This document shows positions 34,857 through 45,918 of a stretch of 64,000 nucleotides of DNA, piece by piece; the stretch's first letter is position 1, and every line of letters begins with the position of its first letter. The notes below the pieces were generated by a model, which was not told where the DNA came from, ran no database searches, and saw only the letters and a list, made by a program, of their open reading frames with translations. This DNA comes from Spizellomyces punctatus DAOM BR117 (taxonomy: Eukaryota; Chytridiomycota; Chytridiomycetes; Spizellomycetales; Spizellomycetaceae). The stretch is from positions 1,918,983 through 1,982,982 of the forward strand of contig NW_015971538.1 in the NCBI RefSeq assembly GCF_000182565.1, written 5' to 3'. The translations under genes and the position numbers were made by a program.

Positions 34857-36669
34857 ATGTTTTCCGGGCTCACATCTTCGCCTGGTCCGCAATTGGATGA
34901 CAACGCACTCCGAGAGTTGGTACAAAACCAAATTATCAGAGAAGCGGGTATGTATATCTGGCTAGACAAGTTCGCTTTTTGTGCATGACTCATTCTTGTG
35001 TTTTATGCACAAGGTGTGGACTTTGAAAGCCGACCGATCCTTGTCGTTTACTCTTGCTATCTACCGAATCCCAAAAATGCAAACTATGATACGTTGCTTA
35101 GGTGAGGGACCATCTGGTGCTCATTGTGATGCGAAAAGTTTTTCATGTGAGCCACGCCTTTATTCCTTAGCCTCCTCCTTCAACGCCTGGACCAGTTTGT
35201 AGAGAACGATTATGTAATAGTCCTATTCTCTGCTGGGACTCAGTATCAACCATCCTGGACATGGATGTTTAAGGCTTATGCAAGTCTTGGAAGAAAGTAA
35301 GTGCATAATGGATCTCAATCAATAGTAGATCTCGCTATGTTGGTATTGACCATTTCTGGCGACTGGTCTAATGTCTTGGATCTTTGGCAGGTATCGAAAG
35401 AATTTGAAGAACCTGTACATAGTTCACCCTTCTCTTTGGCCAAAACTCATCATGCAAACAATGGGAGCTGTGGTGAGGTCATTATCATAACCTGGCGAAG
35501 ATCTGTGTGATACGCACAATGGTCGGAGAGCAATATAAGGCTAACTCTTGAATGGTCACTTTTCAGCCCTAAATTTTCACGAAAGGTCGTTTGGGTATAC
35601 AATCTATCCAAGCTGGGAATGGTTCTCCCTCTAAAGCAGCTCTTTATCCCGGATGTTGTATATCAGTATGTGTTGTCATCAAAGCCTTGCGGTAAACGTA
35701 TTTCGGTTTAACCAGTCCGCATCATAGAGTCGATATCAAGTATTCCGGTGGTTTCAGCAATTCACCGACGGCAACGATACCTAGCCCAACGTCAGAGTCT
35801 AAAAGCAAAGTTTTTGGAGCGAGGTTGGAGGATATCATGGGTGAGAACGGCGAAAAAGGGGTGCCCCGCGTAATACGGGATTGCATCAGATTCATTTTGG
35901 TAAACGGTGAGTGACATGCGTAGTGTATTCCTAGCGTATTGAAATTGACACTGCTGAGGGTACCCAGGTATTCATGTCGAAGGAATCTTCCGACGGTCAC
36001 CGTCTTCCAAATTGCTGCAAGATGCCAAGGCAGCGTACGATAGAAATGACGAACACATAGATTTGGAAGCGTTCGGAGGGGTACATCTTGCCTGTGTCCT
36101 TTTGAAAACTTTTTTCCGCGACCTTCCGGAACCGGTGTTTCCAAGTAGCATTTACGATGTCATCCGAGGTATCACAGGTGAGTCAGTCCAATGCGCAAAC
36201 CTGCAGCTAGTTCATGCACAGTAACCGGATACCCACAGCCTGTCAATCCGAGAAGGAACAACTCGAATACATCAAGAATGCGATCCTCCCGCTACTACCT
36301 TACCCCACCTATATGATTCTGCGAGCTACCCTCCGTCTTCTGCATCAGGTGCAGCTTCACGCATCTGAAAACCTCATGACAGCGAGCAACCTTACCATCG
36401 TTTGGTCTCCAAACCTTGTTAAAAGCGATAACCCCCTTGCGGACTTTAATATCTGCGGAATGGGAGCTCAGGGGGGTGGAGGGGGAACCATGCTGAAGCT
36501 GTGCATTGAGCGTTTTGTAGAGGTATTCGAGGGGGAGGAGCCTTGGGAGGTCGTTACGGGTACACAATCGGAGGGGACTGAGGATGATGGTGTGGCATCA
36601 GTCGTAAACACGCTGCAGAATTCACAGGTGTCAATTAGTGGTGACGGAGGTGAGAAGAGGTCGGAATAG
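34857..36669 (+). CDS. Sec14/CRAL-TRIO plus RhoGAP protein (p50RhoGAP/ARHGAP1 type)
   Basis: Eight exons (34857-34947, 35014-35101, 35171-35296, 35391-35477, 35567-35665, 35716-35906, 35968-36177, 36239-36669) give 440 residues. The N-terminal half matches the lipid-binding CRAL-TRIO/Sec14 fold of p50RhoGAP: RPILVVYSCYLPNP, FSAGTQYQPSWTWMFKAY, KYRKNLKNLYIVHPSLWPKL, KVVWVYNLSKL. The C-terminal RhoGAP has FGARLEDIM, the arginine finger in GIFRRSP, VLLKTFFRDLPEPVF and NLTIVWSPNLV. It should inactivate Cdc42 or Rho at membranes chosen by the lipid domain. It has a different architecture from the RhoGAP at 28-32 kb, so this is not a tandem duplicate. Its 3' end is 217 bp from TIR element copy 2. 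Confidence 0.92.
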
Positions 36670-37011
36670 CGTTTTGGGGTAGGCGTAAGCGCGGAGTTTT
36701 GCCGTTATATTGTACAGTATTACTTGCATGTCACTTATTTTGAAGGTTCTAGCCAAATTACACAGACATTTTCTGTCCACCTGCACGAATGCTCTCATGA
36801 ATGTCTGGGGACATGCTGCAATATCACTTTGAACCTAGAGAACATTTTCACGAAGCCTTGGATTTGGAGATCTGATATCGTGTTTATAGTGTAGAGGTGA
36901 CAGAAACTGGCACTAGCTACTACACCAGGGAATAAACCGGCGACAACCGGTTCGGAAAAGCTAACTAAGCTACTACTAGGCAATTATACATGCAATATGT
37001 AACGGTTGGTT

Positions 37012-37353
37012 CTAACTGGATAATTGCCCACCACCACACACGGTCCCTACTAGGCCTTGATCTGGAACTCTTGATGGCATTGAAGCCAGACTCTTGCATC
37101 CAGGAGCAAATTGACTGGGCAGCGTCACAAGCCAGAGGATGTTCAGTGACAAGGCTTGGAGACTAAAAAAAACTGCATGTCAGCAAGATGAATGACAGAA
37201 TGAAAAGAAAAATGCCATTGGTACATACCAACCAAGCTCAACAAATGTAGCAGTATAATAGCAGCTTTGTTGGTTCCGAGTGGTTGCTGCTGGTTCCAGT
37301 TGGTTGTAGTCAGGAGGGCGAGTTCCTCGGCACCACCACATCTGCATTCTCAT
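37012..37353 (-). CDS. Putative small spliced gene inside TIR element copy 2 (91 aa, unknown)
   Basis: The ATG at 37353 opens exon 1 (37353-37229), with a GTATGT donor; exon 2 is 37162-37012. The frame is kept, giving 91 residues. Exon 1 reads MRMQMWWCRGTRPPDYN and ends YYTATFVELG, recognisably related to copy 1 (WCRG.RPPD and AT.VELG kept) but much changed. Exon 2 differs from copy 1 at only a few residues. The function is unknown; evidence for coding is the shared start, splice sites, phase and stop. Confidence 0.35.
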
Positions 37354-37463
37354 GATTGACCAAGTCGTGATGAGAGTTGCAATGTGGGTCGCGATGAGCG
37401 TTGCGCAGATGGTTTGAGAGTCAGGGAACTGGTGAGGAAGGGGAGAGAGAGCAAAGGCTCCCC

Positions 37464-37470
37464 TTTTATA
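37464..37470 (-). promoter_or_regulatory. TATA box of the element-borne ORF, copy 2
   Basis: CTATAAAAGGGG context on the minus strand, 111 bp upstream of the small ORF's ATG, matching copy 1. Confidence 0.45.
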
Positions 37471-37649
37471 GACCTTTGGCAGGCGCCTCACCGCAGTTTT
37501 CTTAAAAAAAAAACATTACATGCATGCCACACCGCTGCATGCCACACCAATCTGAGCGATAGAGGGGGTTCTGATATGCGATATGATTAACCGGATTAAT
37601 CCGGATAATAATGGGTCCTAGTGCCATTTTCAATCACCTCCACACTATG

Positions 37650-38151
37650 TCTTTTGGTGTTCGCCTCGCTAGTCGTTGGCTGGGAAGAAACTGAATTCAT
37701 TTTTCGATGGAATATATGCCATCAACACCTCAATACACCAGAAAAGAGGATAAAACGGGTAAGATAGAGGGAAATCTGGAGCGGGCGACTACTAGAGTAC
37801 AGATAACAGGACCAACGAACTCTCCCAGAACTGGTAGATGTCATTATTCTTCCTTTTCTACTAGTGCGCCAGGGAGGAAACCGACAAAAATAATGTGCCT
37901 TGTGTGATTGGGAACGGCCGCCTGTGCATATTCTTGAGAAAGGAGGCCTTCCACCTATTGGAGATACGAAAGCTGTCACCATACACAGACGTATTGTCTC
38001 GCACCTCACTTAAACCAGTCCGATCTATCCTGAAGGATTGGTCGTCCGCGTAATTTGTGGCTTGGGGCAGGCTTAGAGTGGCTGATGCCCGTTTTCGGAC
38101 GACCTGCTGCGGGATACTGAATTGAATTGCAATTTATCACACCATTCAGTT
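37650..38151. other. Intergenic, Acinus promoter
   Basis: About 500 bp between TIR element copy 2 and the SAP-domain gene. No ORF with support and no clear TATA box were seen. Confidence 0.5.
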
Positions 38152-39844
38152 ATGACAACGGTGGATTGGAACTCCCTCACGGTGGTTAAGCTCAAAGAGG
38201 AGCTAAAGAAACGGAATCTATCCACGAATGGACTCAAAAAGGATCTCGTCCAGCGGCTGGAGGAGTATGATGAGGCCGGTGGATCTGGTTCAGCTGAGGG
38301 TGATGGTGATAACGAAGCCGCTGCTGCTGCTGACTTACCTGAGACACCTGCAAAGGGCGGGAAGGAGCGTCGGAAGTCAACTCGTGTGGGACGGAAAGGA
38401 AGTGAAGTCCAAGAGGACAAGGACAACGGGGAGAATGGGGAACAGAATAATGGAGAGTTGTCATCCTCGGAGGATCGCACTAGACACGATGCTCCAGATG
38501 TAGAAAGCGAAGTGAAGGAGAATGAGAATGCAAATGACATAGCTATGGACGACGCTAAGAATGAGACAAAAGCAGAGCAGGACCCCTCACTTTCGAGCGC
38601 CAAGCGCAAGAGTCCTTCGGACTCAGAAGAGCCCAAAGTAGCAAAGAAAACCAAGACGGAGGAGGTCAATTTGACGGATGGGCTTGAGAACAAGGCGCCA
38701 GAGAATGAGGCGTCTCATGTGAACCAGAAGAGTGATATCAAAAGCGAACAGAAAAGAGATGTTGAAATCCAAGGTGAAGAAAAGCTAGTTGGGGAGAAAC
38801 CGTCATCACCGACCAAGAAAAGAAATGATGCGGTCAAGGACCAACAATCAGATCCTTCCACATCATCTCCGCAATCCGGTGCGTGTTAAGATTACAAGGA
38901 TGGCTACCCGTACTAGTAGTTATATCATTGACCCTGTATGCTATGTTCAGAAGCAAAGGAAATGACTTCTGCTGATAAAGCGGCGGCTCCTGTGTCCACT
39001 GCCAATGGTGTTAACGAGAAGCATGCCGATCCTGAGAGTGGAACAACTGAGAATGGTAAGGCGTCACACAATGACATATCCGTCTTTCGCTGCCGTTGAA
39101 AATCTGAATGCAGATGAATCATCTACCGAGAAAGAATCGTTGCAGCCCTCTTCTACTTTGGTGATTCGGAACTTTATCAGGCCACTCACTGTCCAGCAGG
39201 TGAAGGAGCTATTGGCCAGTTATGGGAAAGTTGAAAACTTTTGGATGGATAAAATCAAAACTCATTGTTATGTTACGGTACGTTACGTCAACAGTGAGCA
39301 GCTGTCATTGCTGCATAAATCGCTCACCTTGTCCATATGGTAGTACGAAAATACAAATCAAGCCGCGGAGGCCTTTGCCGGTTGCGATAATTTAAAATTC
39401 CCTCCTGACACCGGGAAGAACCTGACGGTCGAGTACATGACAGAGGAAGCTGCCACCGCCGCCATTGCAGAAGAGGAGAACGCCCAACGACGAAACAGTG
39501 ATACCAACAATCCTCCTGGTCGGTTTGCTGCAGCCCACAACCCCCTCCACCGTTTGGCGCCACCGCCGGCTCGCATTGAGCGACCGCCTTTCAATCCGCC
39601 GCCGCCACCCCCGGCCTATAACCCCCCGCCTTTGCGCCGCGATGCACGTCCTAACGACGCCATGTTCAGGAAAACCAAAACGCAGCCTTCCATCTATTAC
39701 CGTCCTCATTCCGAGGACGAAGTACGTGCCAAAAGGCGAAGACTGGAGGATGATGTCTCACGGGATAGACGTGAGCCTCGAAGGAGGAGCAGAGAGCGCA
39801 GTAGGAGCCGAGAAAGGAGGAGTTACGGTCGCGGACGGTATTGA
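38152..39844 (+). CDS. ACIN1-like: Acinus-like SAP/RRM protein (ASAP/PSAP complex, exon junction)
   Basis: Four exons (38152-38878, 38951-39055, 39114-39277, 39344-39844) give 498 residues. The N-terminus is a SAP domain (LTVVKLKEELKKRNLSTNGLKKDLVQRLEEY, written here in parts: LTVVKLKEEL, LKKDLVQRLE). A long acidic Lys/Glu/Ser-rich linker follows, then an RRM (STLVIRNFIRPLTVQQVKEL, CYVT, with a split before YENTNQAAEA). A Pro-rich segment leads to the RSB motif (MFRKTKTQPSIYYRP), which in Acinus binds RNPS1 and SAP18. The tail is Arg/Ser and Arg/Glu-rich. The expected role is splicing-linked mRNP assembly in the nucleus. Finding the RSB motif after the RRM makes the Acinus call much firmer than SAP alone. 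Confidence 0.9.
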
Positions 39845-40308
39845 GGACATAGGGCAGATGATCCGCAATCACAGCTCTATCGGCCTCTCATGGTGTTAAA
39901 CCCGCTGGTCTGGCCGGCTTGTATATATCATGATCTTAGGATTGTCTAGGGTGTAGTTCACGCTAAGAGATACCAGAAGAGTATCATTAACGTTCTGGTT
40001 GGGTCGCAATGGACAATAGATGTTCTGAAACTCTGCATTGTCTTTACTTTGGACAAGATAGTTCTCCGTCTTTCAAGGTGCCGCTTTACATGGGCGCCTT
40101 TCTGCATAAAACGGCAATTTTAGATCCAATAGCTTGTCAGAATTTCAATATATGCACAAATTTTCCAGAAAGCAATAAAGCCAATAATAATATACAAACG
40201 AAGAAGACAGCCATTTCTCCCAACCCATAGATATACATGTCAAAAAAAGGAAAAATAATATAAACTAAAGAAAGAGCAAGGAAAGACAAACTCCAACCAA
40301 TAGAGGCC
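39845..40308. other. Convergent 3' flanks of Acinus and ATG15 genes
   Basis: AT-rich sequence between two stop codons facing each other. No gene or RNA is visible. Confidence 0.5.
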
Positions 40309-41950
40309 TCATTCGGCAAACTCCCACAGCTCACAGTCCATGCAGTCTGGTTCAGGAACGCATTCTGGAACATCTTCCGCATCCTCCAAGAACAGTCGTA
40401 TCACATTGTTGATCTTGATTGTAATACAAATGTGAGTGAATATATTCATATCTGATCCGGATTTTGGCGAACAAAAATACCTGATGATATCTGATATTTT
40501 TCACCGCCGATGCATTCACGACGTTGGAGGATATCTCCAACGACATCCCACCGTCGGTTGCGTAAGGGAATAAGGCGTTCGTCCTCCCATGCTGATTATC
40601 CACATTTGTCACCCATTTTCCAAACGTCTTCAAATCCATTCCTTTTTTTAGGCGAACTTCATCGGGATCATATACGCAGCTCTTGCCGAGATGGCATTTA
40701 GTTTCCATCGCAAACCGGGCAATCCAGCAAGACGTAAAGGGTCCGTGACATGTTCCCGTAAAGACTGGGTCGCCGAGATTACCAAAATGGTAGATGGGTG
40801 TGTCCGGCACTGGATTGGGAGCCGGTGGAACTAGCCCTAAACGACGGGCAAATGAGAGATCACCGGGGGATTCATACGAGAACGCTGGCACGTTATTAGT
40901 GAGCGCGACGAGAGACGCAAGGGCACCTCCCAAAGAATGCCCTGTTAGGTAAATAGTGTGATCAGGATATAGTTCACGGACTGTCAGGTACATTTCTTGA
41001 GCGAGGAGGTAATATGAATCGGGATAATGGGAGGCTTTGCTCAGACATTTTTGCGAACACGTCCGGCCCGCTTCACCGCAACAGTCACATATAGGCCTCC
41101 AGGTCGGGCCGGCTTTGCCGCAGCAGCATGAAAACATCATGTTATCCTAAACAAGTGTCTAGATGAGACATGGATGGCCGGCGACGAATATGTCCAATTG
41201 TCCTTACATTGTACTTGTCCTTGGCAGATGTTTCGCCGCCAATGCCAAAAAGACTGGCGGACGTGCCTTTATAGGCCAGAACCAAATGATCTTGATCATC
41301 TGTGAAGACATATGCTCGTATGCCATCGTTCTCCCATCCATAACCGACCGTCTAACCAAGAAGACTTAACAAATGCCATTATCGGTAATGGCAGATCACT
41401 CTGTACGTACGGCGTTCCAATGACCAACATCTTTCCATTGCTCGTCGTCAGGAGTTAAATATGCATTCGAACACATTTTCGCAAAACTCAGCACCGTTGC
41501 CGGATCGGTGTAATCAGGGACCTTGACGACAGTGCTCCGTTTCGCTTCCATTGTAATCTGGAAGTAGGCAGCGTGGGAAGAACACCCAACAACAGAGAAA
41601 AACTACTAGTTGCGCTCAATTACCTGGGCTCCCGCCCTAGCGCCCTGTACAGCCAAGGAATCTTTCCTGTCATTGGCACGTTTATCCCGGGTCTCCAAAA
41701 TAGTTTCTCGATGCTGAACTTGGTGTACAAAGGTCTGTCCAGTCAACAGCTCCTGCAGCCATAGATCGGCCTCATTATCAATATCCAGCCGCTTGAAGAG
41801 ATCTGGGTAGCGACTAGTCCCCCGGTGGAAGATATGCGATAGTTTCAAGCGGGTGGCCTTTGAATTTGTGGCAAACGTGGTTTCAAAGAGAGCACAGACG
41901 AGGAGAGCTAGGACGAAAATAAAAAGTACAGCAGGTCGACGTGGTAGCAT
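40309..41950 (-). CDS. ATG15: ATG15 autophagic/vacuolar phospholipase
   Basis: Five exons (41950-41624, 41557-41411, 41351-41208, 41146-40481, 40413-40309) give 462 residues. The start MLPRRPAVLFIFVLALLVCA is a single N-terminal signal-anchor, as in ATG15. The class 3 lipase core follows: YKGTSASLFG, the cysteine-rich DNMMFSCCCGKAGPTW, the nucleophile elbow TGHSLGGALAS, YHFGNLGDPVF (Asp) and RYHQ (His), so the catalytic triad is complete. The C-terminus CVPEPDCMDCELWEF is also family-typical. It should break down autophagic and MVB vesicle membranes in the vacuole after sorting through the MVB pathway. It is divergent from the elongase gene. Confidence 0.95.
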
Positions 41951-42273
41951 GAGGGTCTCGCTGATTCAACTTGCAAAGTAGAAGTGCATAATCGAGAAAA
42001 ACTCAGTTCCGCAGTCGGCGATAAGAATTGCGAGCACGTTTTGCAAAACAACGACCTTCCTGCTGACATGTTCGCATGACGTCCGATTGTGGCGTGAGTG
42101 TGGCGAGGACAGCGCGTGGCTGACCATGGCGCAGCTTCACGCGTTCTGACAGTTTTCACAAAATTATACGTTTGCTGTGGACTTTTCCCCCCGTTTCCTT
42201 CCGCACACCCATCCCCTTTCTCCTTCTGAACCTGGTCAACGATCGCAACCTACTCTAAAGATATATCACAATA
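41951..42273. promoter_or_regulatory. Divergent promoter ATG15 / ELO
   Basis: 323 bp shared between the two starts, with a CT-rich stretch just before the ELO ATG. No TATA box is obvious. Confidence 0.5.
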
Positions 42274-43633
42274 ATGAAGCCTTTGGCGCTATCGCTCTTC
42301 CATCCTCTCTTCACCAACACCTCTCTCGACTTGCTCGGACTTCATCCGGACGAGTTCAAGTTTGAGAACGCGCCATTGTCAACGCGTTCTGAAGTGGGTA
42401 TGTTGTCGCCGTCAGATCTGCTCTTTCTGATCGTGTCCACCGTCTCACGAACAGTTGCGCAGCAAAATGGTTTCTCGTGTACTTGACAGTGGTGCTGGGC
42501 GGCCAAGCCTTTATGCGCAGATTCGTAAAGGAGCCGATTGCCGTTAAGCCCCTTTTCTTCCTCCATAACGCCTTCCTGTCTGCGTCATCCCTGGCATTGC
42601 TCGTTCTTTTCCTCGAGATTATTGTCCCTAACATTTGGAATCACGGTTTGCTCTGGGCTGTCTGCCATGAGAAGGTTAGTTTATCAACGGCAAGTCTCAC
42701 TGTTGGTCTCTCCCTAACCATCATGATTAATAGTCATACAGTCCGCGCATGGAGCTCTTATACTATATCAATTACTTGATCAAGTACTATGAGTTCATTG
42801 ATACTATATTCCTTGTGGTGAAGAAGAAAAAGCTGGGTAGGTGAATCAGATTAGCGATGAATGCCTGTGTATACTGCATGCTCATCAACGATGTAGAATT
42901 TCTACACGTATATCATCACTCAATGGTAAGCATGCACGCTTTGATCACCCTTTGATCAAAGCAATATGATGTAATCATGCCTATGTGTCCACAGACAATG
43001 GCTCTGTGCTTCTTCGAATTGGAAGGTCGGCCATCCGTAGCTTGGGTTCCTGTTACATTGAACTTGTTTGTACACGTTATCATGTACTACGTAGGTTACC
43101 TTGCTGCGCTGCACCTGTGCTTACGTGTCCGGCTGACTGAGAGTTGATTTTCAGTATTACGCGCGAACTGCCGTCTCCTCAAAACCCATCTGGTGGAAAA
43201 AGTACCTGACTACGTAAGTTGATGACCGCGCCGCGCATGTGGGATTGCCAAGTACACATTTAGTGACTTCATCCAAATTAGCCTTCAAATTGTTCAATTT
43301 ATCATTGACCTATTTGCTATCTACACGGCCACCTATATCTACCTCTCATCGGACCCACTTGCTGGTGTTCTTCCGAACTTTGGTCTCGGCAAATGCTCCG
43401 GAACTCCCGTGGCCGCTGGTGTTGGCTGCTTTATCTTGACCAGCTACCTTGGCTTGTTCATCCAATTCTTTTTCAAGACATACAGTGGACGAAAGGGTGG
43501 CAAAGGCGGAAAGGTCGGCAAGGTTGCAGATGACACCGTTGAGCGGTTCGAAAAGGAGATTGGCCAGGAAAAGGTGCTGAGTGCTGTAAGGAAAGAGGGA
43601 TCTACGCGAAGACGGTTGAAGAGAGTGGATTAG
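42274..43633 (+). CDS. ELO: ELO-family very-long-chain fatty acid elongase (3-ketoacyl-CoA synthase)
   Basis: Seven exons (42274-42397, 42490-42674, 42734-42836, 42897-42925, 42995-43090, 43155-43213, 43282-43633) give 315 residues. The order of ELO signatures is complete: KPLFFLHNAFLS, YYINYLIKYYEFIDTIFLVVKKKKL, the catalytic HVYHH box (split between exons 3, 4 and 5), NLFVHVIMYYYYA and LQIVQFIIDL. Several hydrophobic segments match the seven-helix ER membrane fold. The C-terminus is basic (KKxx-like RRRLKRVD, with Gly/Lys repeats before it), consistent with ER retention. Exon 4 is only 29 bases and carries most of the HxxHH box. Chain-length specificity cannot be read. Confidence 0.94.
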
Positions 43634-44081
43634 ACGGCGAAATGTGCATAAATAGTCTTAGTCTTGATCAGGATTGTTGCGGACGATTGAATTAATGGTC
43701 GTACCAAGGTTTGGTGATGAGATATAATAGCTCCGTAGTAGATTATAAACGTCGTTTGGCTGGTAACCCCTGACTTTGCTGCGGAAGGCATTAGCATACT
43801 GGACAGGTGATTCTTCATTTCGAAGAACTTACGAGGTCAGTTTTTATAAGACATTGCAACTCGATGCGAGGTAAGCTAGCAGCAAGCCCCCATTCGCCGT
43901 TTCAGGCGTCATTAGGATTTTTATCCCCCAAAAAAACTATAACAGTTTTAACCAGTCGAAGTTGTTCGTAAATGAGCCCTGACAGTGATTCCTAACCACG
44001 TTCAAAATTCATAATATTATTCTCCCACGAGTTTGATAGAAGGTAAAGCTACAAAATAAGCGATGTCCACAGACTGTAAAT
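43634..44081. other. Convergent 3' flanks
   Basis: 448 bp between the ELO stop (+) and the phosphodiesterase stop (-). AT-rich, with no supported gene. Confidence 0.5.
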
Positions 44082-45071
44082 CTATTGTGGAATTTGTTCA
44101 TTGGTAGCTCCATCCTCGATAACCAAGTCCACTGCTACCCCGAAATGATCGCTCAAGAAACTGAACGGTTGATCCTTGACCTCAAATTTCTCCACTCTTA
44201 CATTCTCAAAGTTAATATCTTTTTGAGAGTCCGTCAGTAGCGTTCCATCCTCTCCCGCCGGTCGGAACGTGAGAACAAAGTCAATACACTTCCGGTCAGG
44301 CTCGGGTCTTCCAGGGCCGACCCTTAGCCTACTCGTAGTGATCGGATGCTCCTTCAGGATCTCATAGCAAACATTGCCAACATCATATCGCACGCATTTA
44401 GCTCCGGAGGTACTATCAGGATCGGCGGTGGCACCTGAATAGATACCCAACATTTTCAGATACTCCGCACCATGTCCAATGCCATCCTCAGGTCCAGCCC
44501 TCGCATCAACGTTCATATCACCCACAAACAGGACAGGCTCAGAAGGCTTCCGCTGGTTCTTCTCCAGCATGTTGTCTATGAAGCGTTTGGCTTCAATGTA
44601 TTGTCGGTGACGGAGTTCGATGGCGCGCGGCGAGTCGGTAGATTGAAAATGCGTCGCAAAAAGATGTAGGTGCCTATCAGGTGCCGCTTGTATCTTTGCA
44701 TACAATACGCCCTTAGCCGCCAACCAATCCCCAATTTCTGTTCCGCGTACGAAGGTCCATTCATCGACACTGACAATTGGTATACGGCTCAGAATAATTA
44801 ACCCAGCATCGACGCGGAGCTTCCAAATACTCTGTTTCTTGCCCGCTGCAACGTATTTAAGACCGTGCTTTTGGGCGAGGGATATAAGCTCATTACGCCG
44901 GCTGGAAAGGGATGCGAAAGTTTCCTGAAGCGCGATGATGTCATAATTCTGGAATTGGGTTTCAGCAAACAGACGTAAACGCTCAAACTTCCAGTCGCCT
45001 TTCGAGCCCTTCTCAGATACACCGGGAGGGCGCAGAAAGAAGTTTAATGTTAACAAGCGGAGACGGGTCAT
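44082..45071 (-). CDS. Neutral sphingomyelinase / ISC1-like phosphodiesterase (DNase I-like fold)
   Basis: A single exon encodes 329 residues. The endonuclease-exonuclease-phosphatase fold is clear: LRLLTLNFFLRPPG at the start (Asn), IIALQETFA (Glu), SRIPIV, FATHFQSTD, FVGDMNVDAR (Asp/Asn), CIDFVL and a terminal SDHFGVAV (Asp-His). The THFQST and GDMNVD pairs resemble neutral sphingomyelinase and fungal ISC1 more than DNase I. Unlike yeast ISC1, no C-terminal transmembrane pair is visible, so it would be a soluble or peripheral form. It is the only clear intronless gene among its neighbours. A 1-cysteinyl or phosphoinositide substrate cannot be excluded. Confidence 0.8.
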   Translation of the reverse strand: MTRLRLLTLNFFLRPPGVSEKGSKGDWKFERLRLFAETQFQNYDIIALQETFASLSSRRNELISLAQKHGLKYVAAGKKQSIWKLRVDAGLIILSRIPIVSVDEWTFVRGTEIGDWLAAKGVLYAKIQAAPDRHLHLFATHFQSTDSPRAIELRHRQYIEAKRFIDNMLEKNQRKPSEPVLFVGDMNVDARAGPEDGIGHGAEYLKMLGIYSGATADPDSTSGAKCVRYDVGNVCYEILKEHPITTSRLRVGPGRPEPDRKCIDFVLTFRPAGEDGTLLTDSQKDINFENVRVEKFEVKDQPFSFLSDHFGVAVDLVIEDGATNEQIPQ

Positions 45072-45200
45072 TATAGTTGCTGTACTGGAAAGATCACGGC
45101 GAACGAACGCGAAGGCTGCTGAGACGACATCATGATCACGTGAAACCAGTGCAGGAGCTGCTGTGCCGATGAACGATGATTATGGAAAATACTGTAAATA

Positions 45201-45918
45201 TTACGGATCTCCGAACTTTTTTATTATCGGTGTCCAGTCAATAAACTCTCTTTTGTACTCTGTAGTCCAGGCATTTCGAGACATTTTCAGTTTTGCCAGG
45301 TAGCGCCTGAGCGCTAGGAGTGTTTGCTCGTCTGGAATACTGCTGCGAGGATGCACTGAAGTGTTGTATGTTGCTGGCGTTGATGACAGGGTCTGCTGAA
45401 GAAAGACCTTCTTGATGTATTAGAATTAACTCCAACTGAACAAATCACTTCATTCGAGCTACATACCTTCCCAGGGGCTTCTTCACTTATTCTTCCATCC
45501 ACATGTCCAGTTGCAGCTCCATTTTGACCTACAACAGTTTCAGGAGCATGGTTGTTCTTGCTTCCTGAACCATCCGTCAATCGTTCAATCCCTTCTCCTC
45601 CAGTTTTCGGAGGGCTTTCGACTCTGACATTTTCCTGGATGGCAACAGTCTTCTGGATAGGCTTTGTAGCATTCAGATTAATTGGAACAATGTCTGGATC
45701 CGGAACTTGAACTGCGTCGTCATGTGTGAGAGGTAGCAGAGGAAGCTTCCAAGTGAATTGCCGCTGTTCATTCCACCGCCAGAACCGCGTCAGCCGGGCC
45801 CGACAAGAGGAACGAGGTGCTATCCGCGTACCTGATACTCTGTTGTCCACGGGTCTGCTGCTTTCCTCAGTATCCCATGTACATATCTTGTACGGGCGTC
45901 CACCTCGTAGGGGGGCAT
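45201..45918 (-). CDS. Small protein with two WTTEYxRxFxW motifs (MDM1/centriolar-like, new family candidate)
   Basis: Three exons: 45918-45832, 45763-45467 and 45410-45201 (or 45407-45201), about 197 residues. The splice from exon 1 to 2 creates DPWTTEYQRQFTWKLP. The final exon contains NAWTTEYKREFIDWTP. Thus the same motif, W-T-T-E-Y-x-R-x-F-x(1-2)-W-x-P, stands near both ends, with about 120 Pro/Ser/Glu-rich disordered residues between. The motif resembles, from memory, the EYxxQFxW repeats of the microtubule and centriole protein MDM1. A zoosporic fungus with centrioles would make that sensible, but this is inference. A different 5' start is possible. The gene is divergent from HRD1, 201 bp away. 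Confidence 0.6.

Larger units (their letters stand above)
36887..37647 (-). mobile_element. TA-flanked terminal-inverted-repeat element, copy 2
   Basis: This is the same unit as 3567-4321 in the same orientation, 761 bp against 755 bp, with matching inverted repeats (TA GTGTAGAGG ... CCTCCACAC TA). The left 276 bp are about 98 percent identical to copy 1. All six substitutions I count there are C/T or G/A changes at CpG. The middle (intron and exon 1 of the internal ORF) is much more diverged, while the right end is again nearly identical. It lies between the Sec14-RhoGAP gene and the Acinus gene. Confidence 0.75.

Noticed and set aside
38073-38693. Ser-rich minus-strand frame over the Acinus linker
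   Set aside because: Antisense of the acidic Lys/Glu/Ser linker of a gene with SAP, RRM and RSB motifs.
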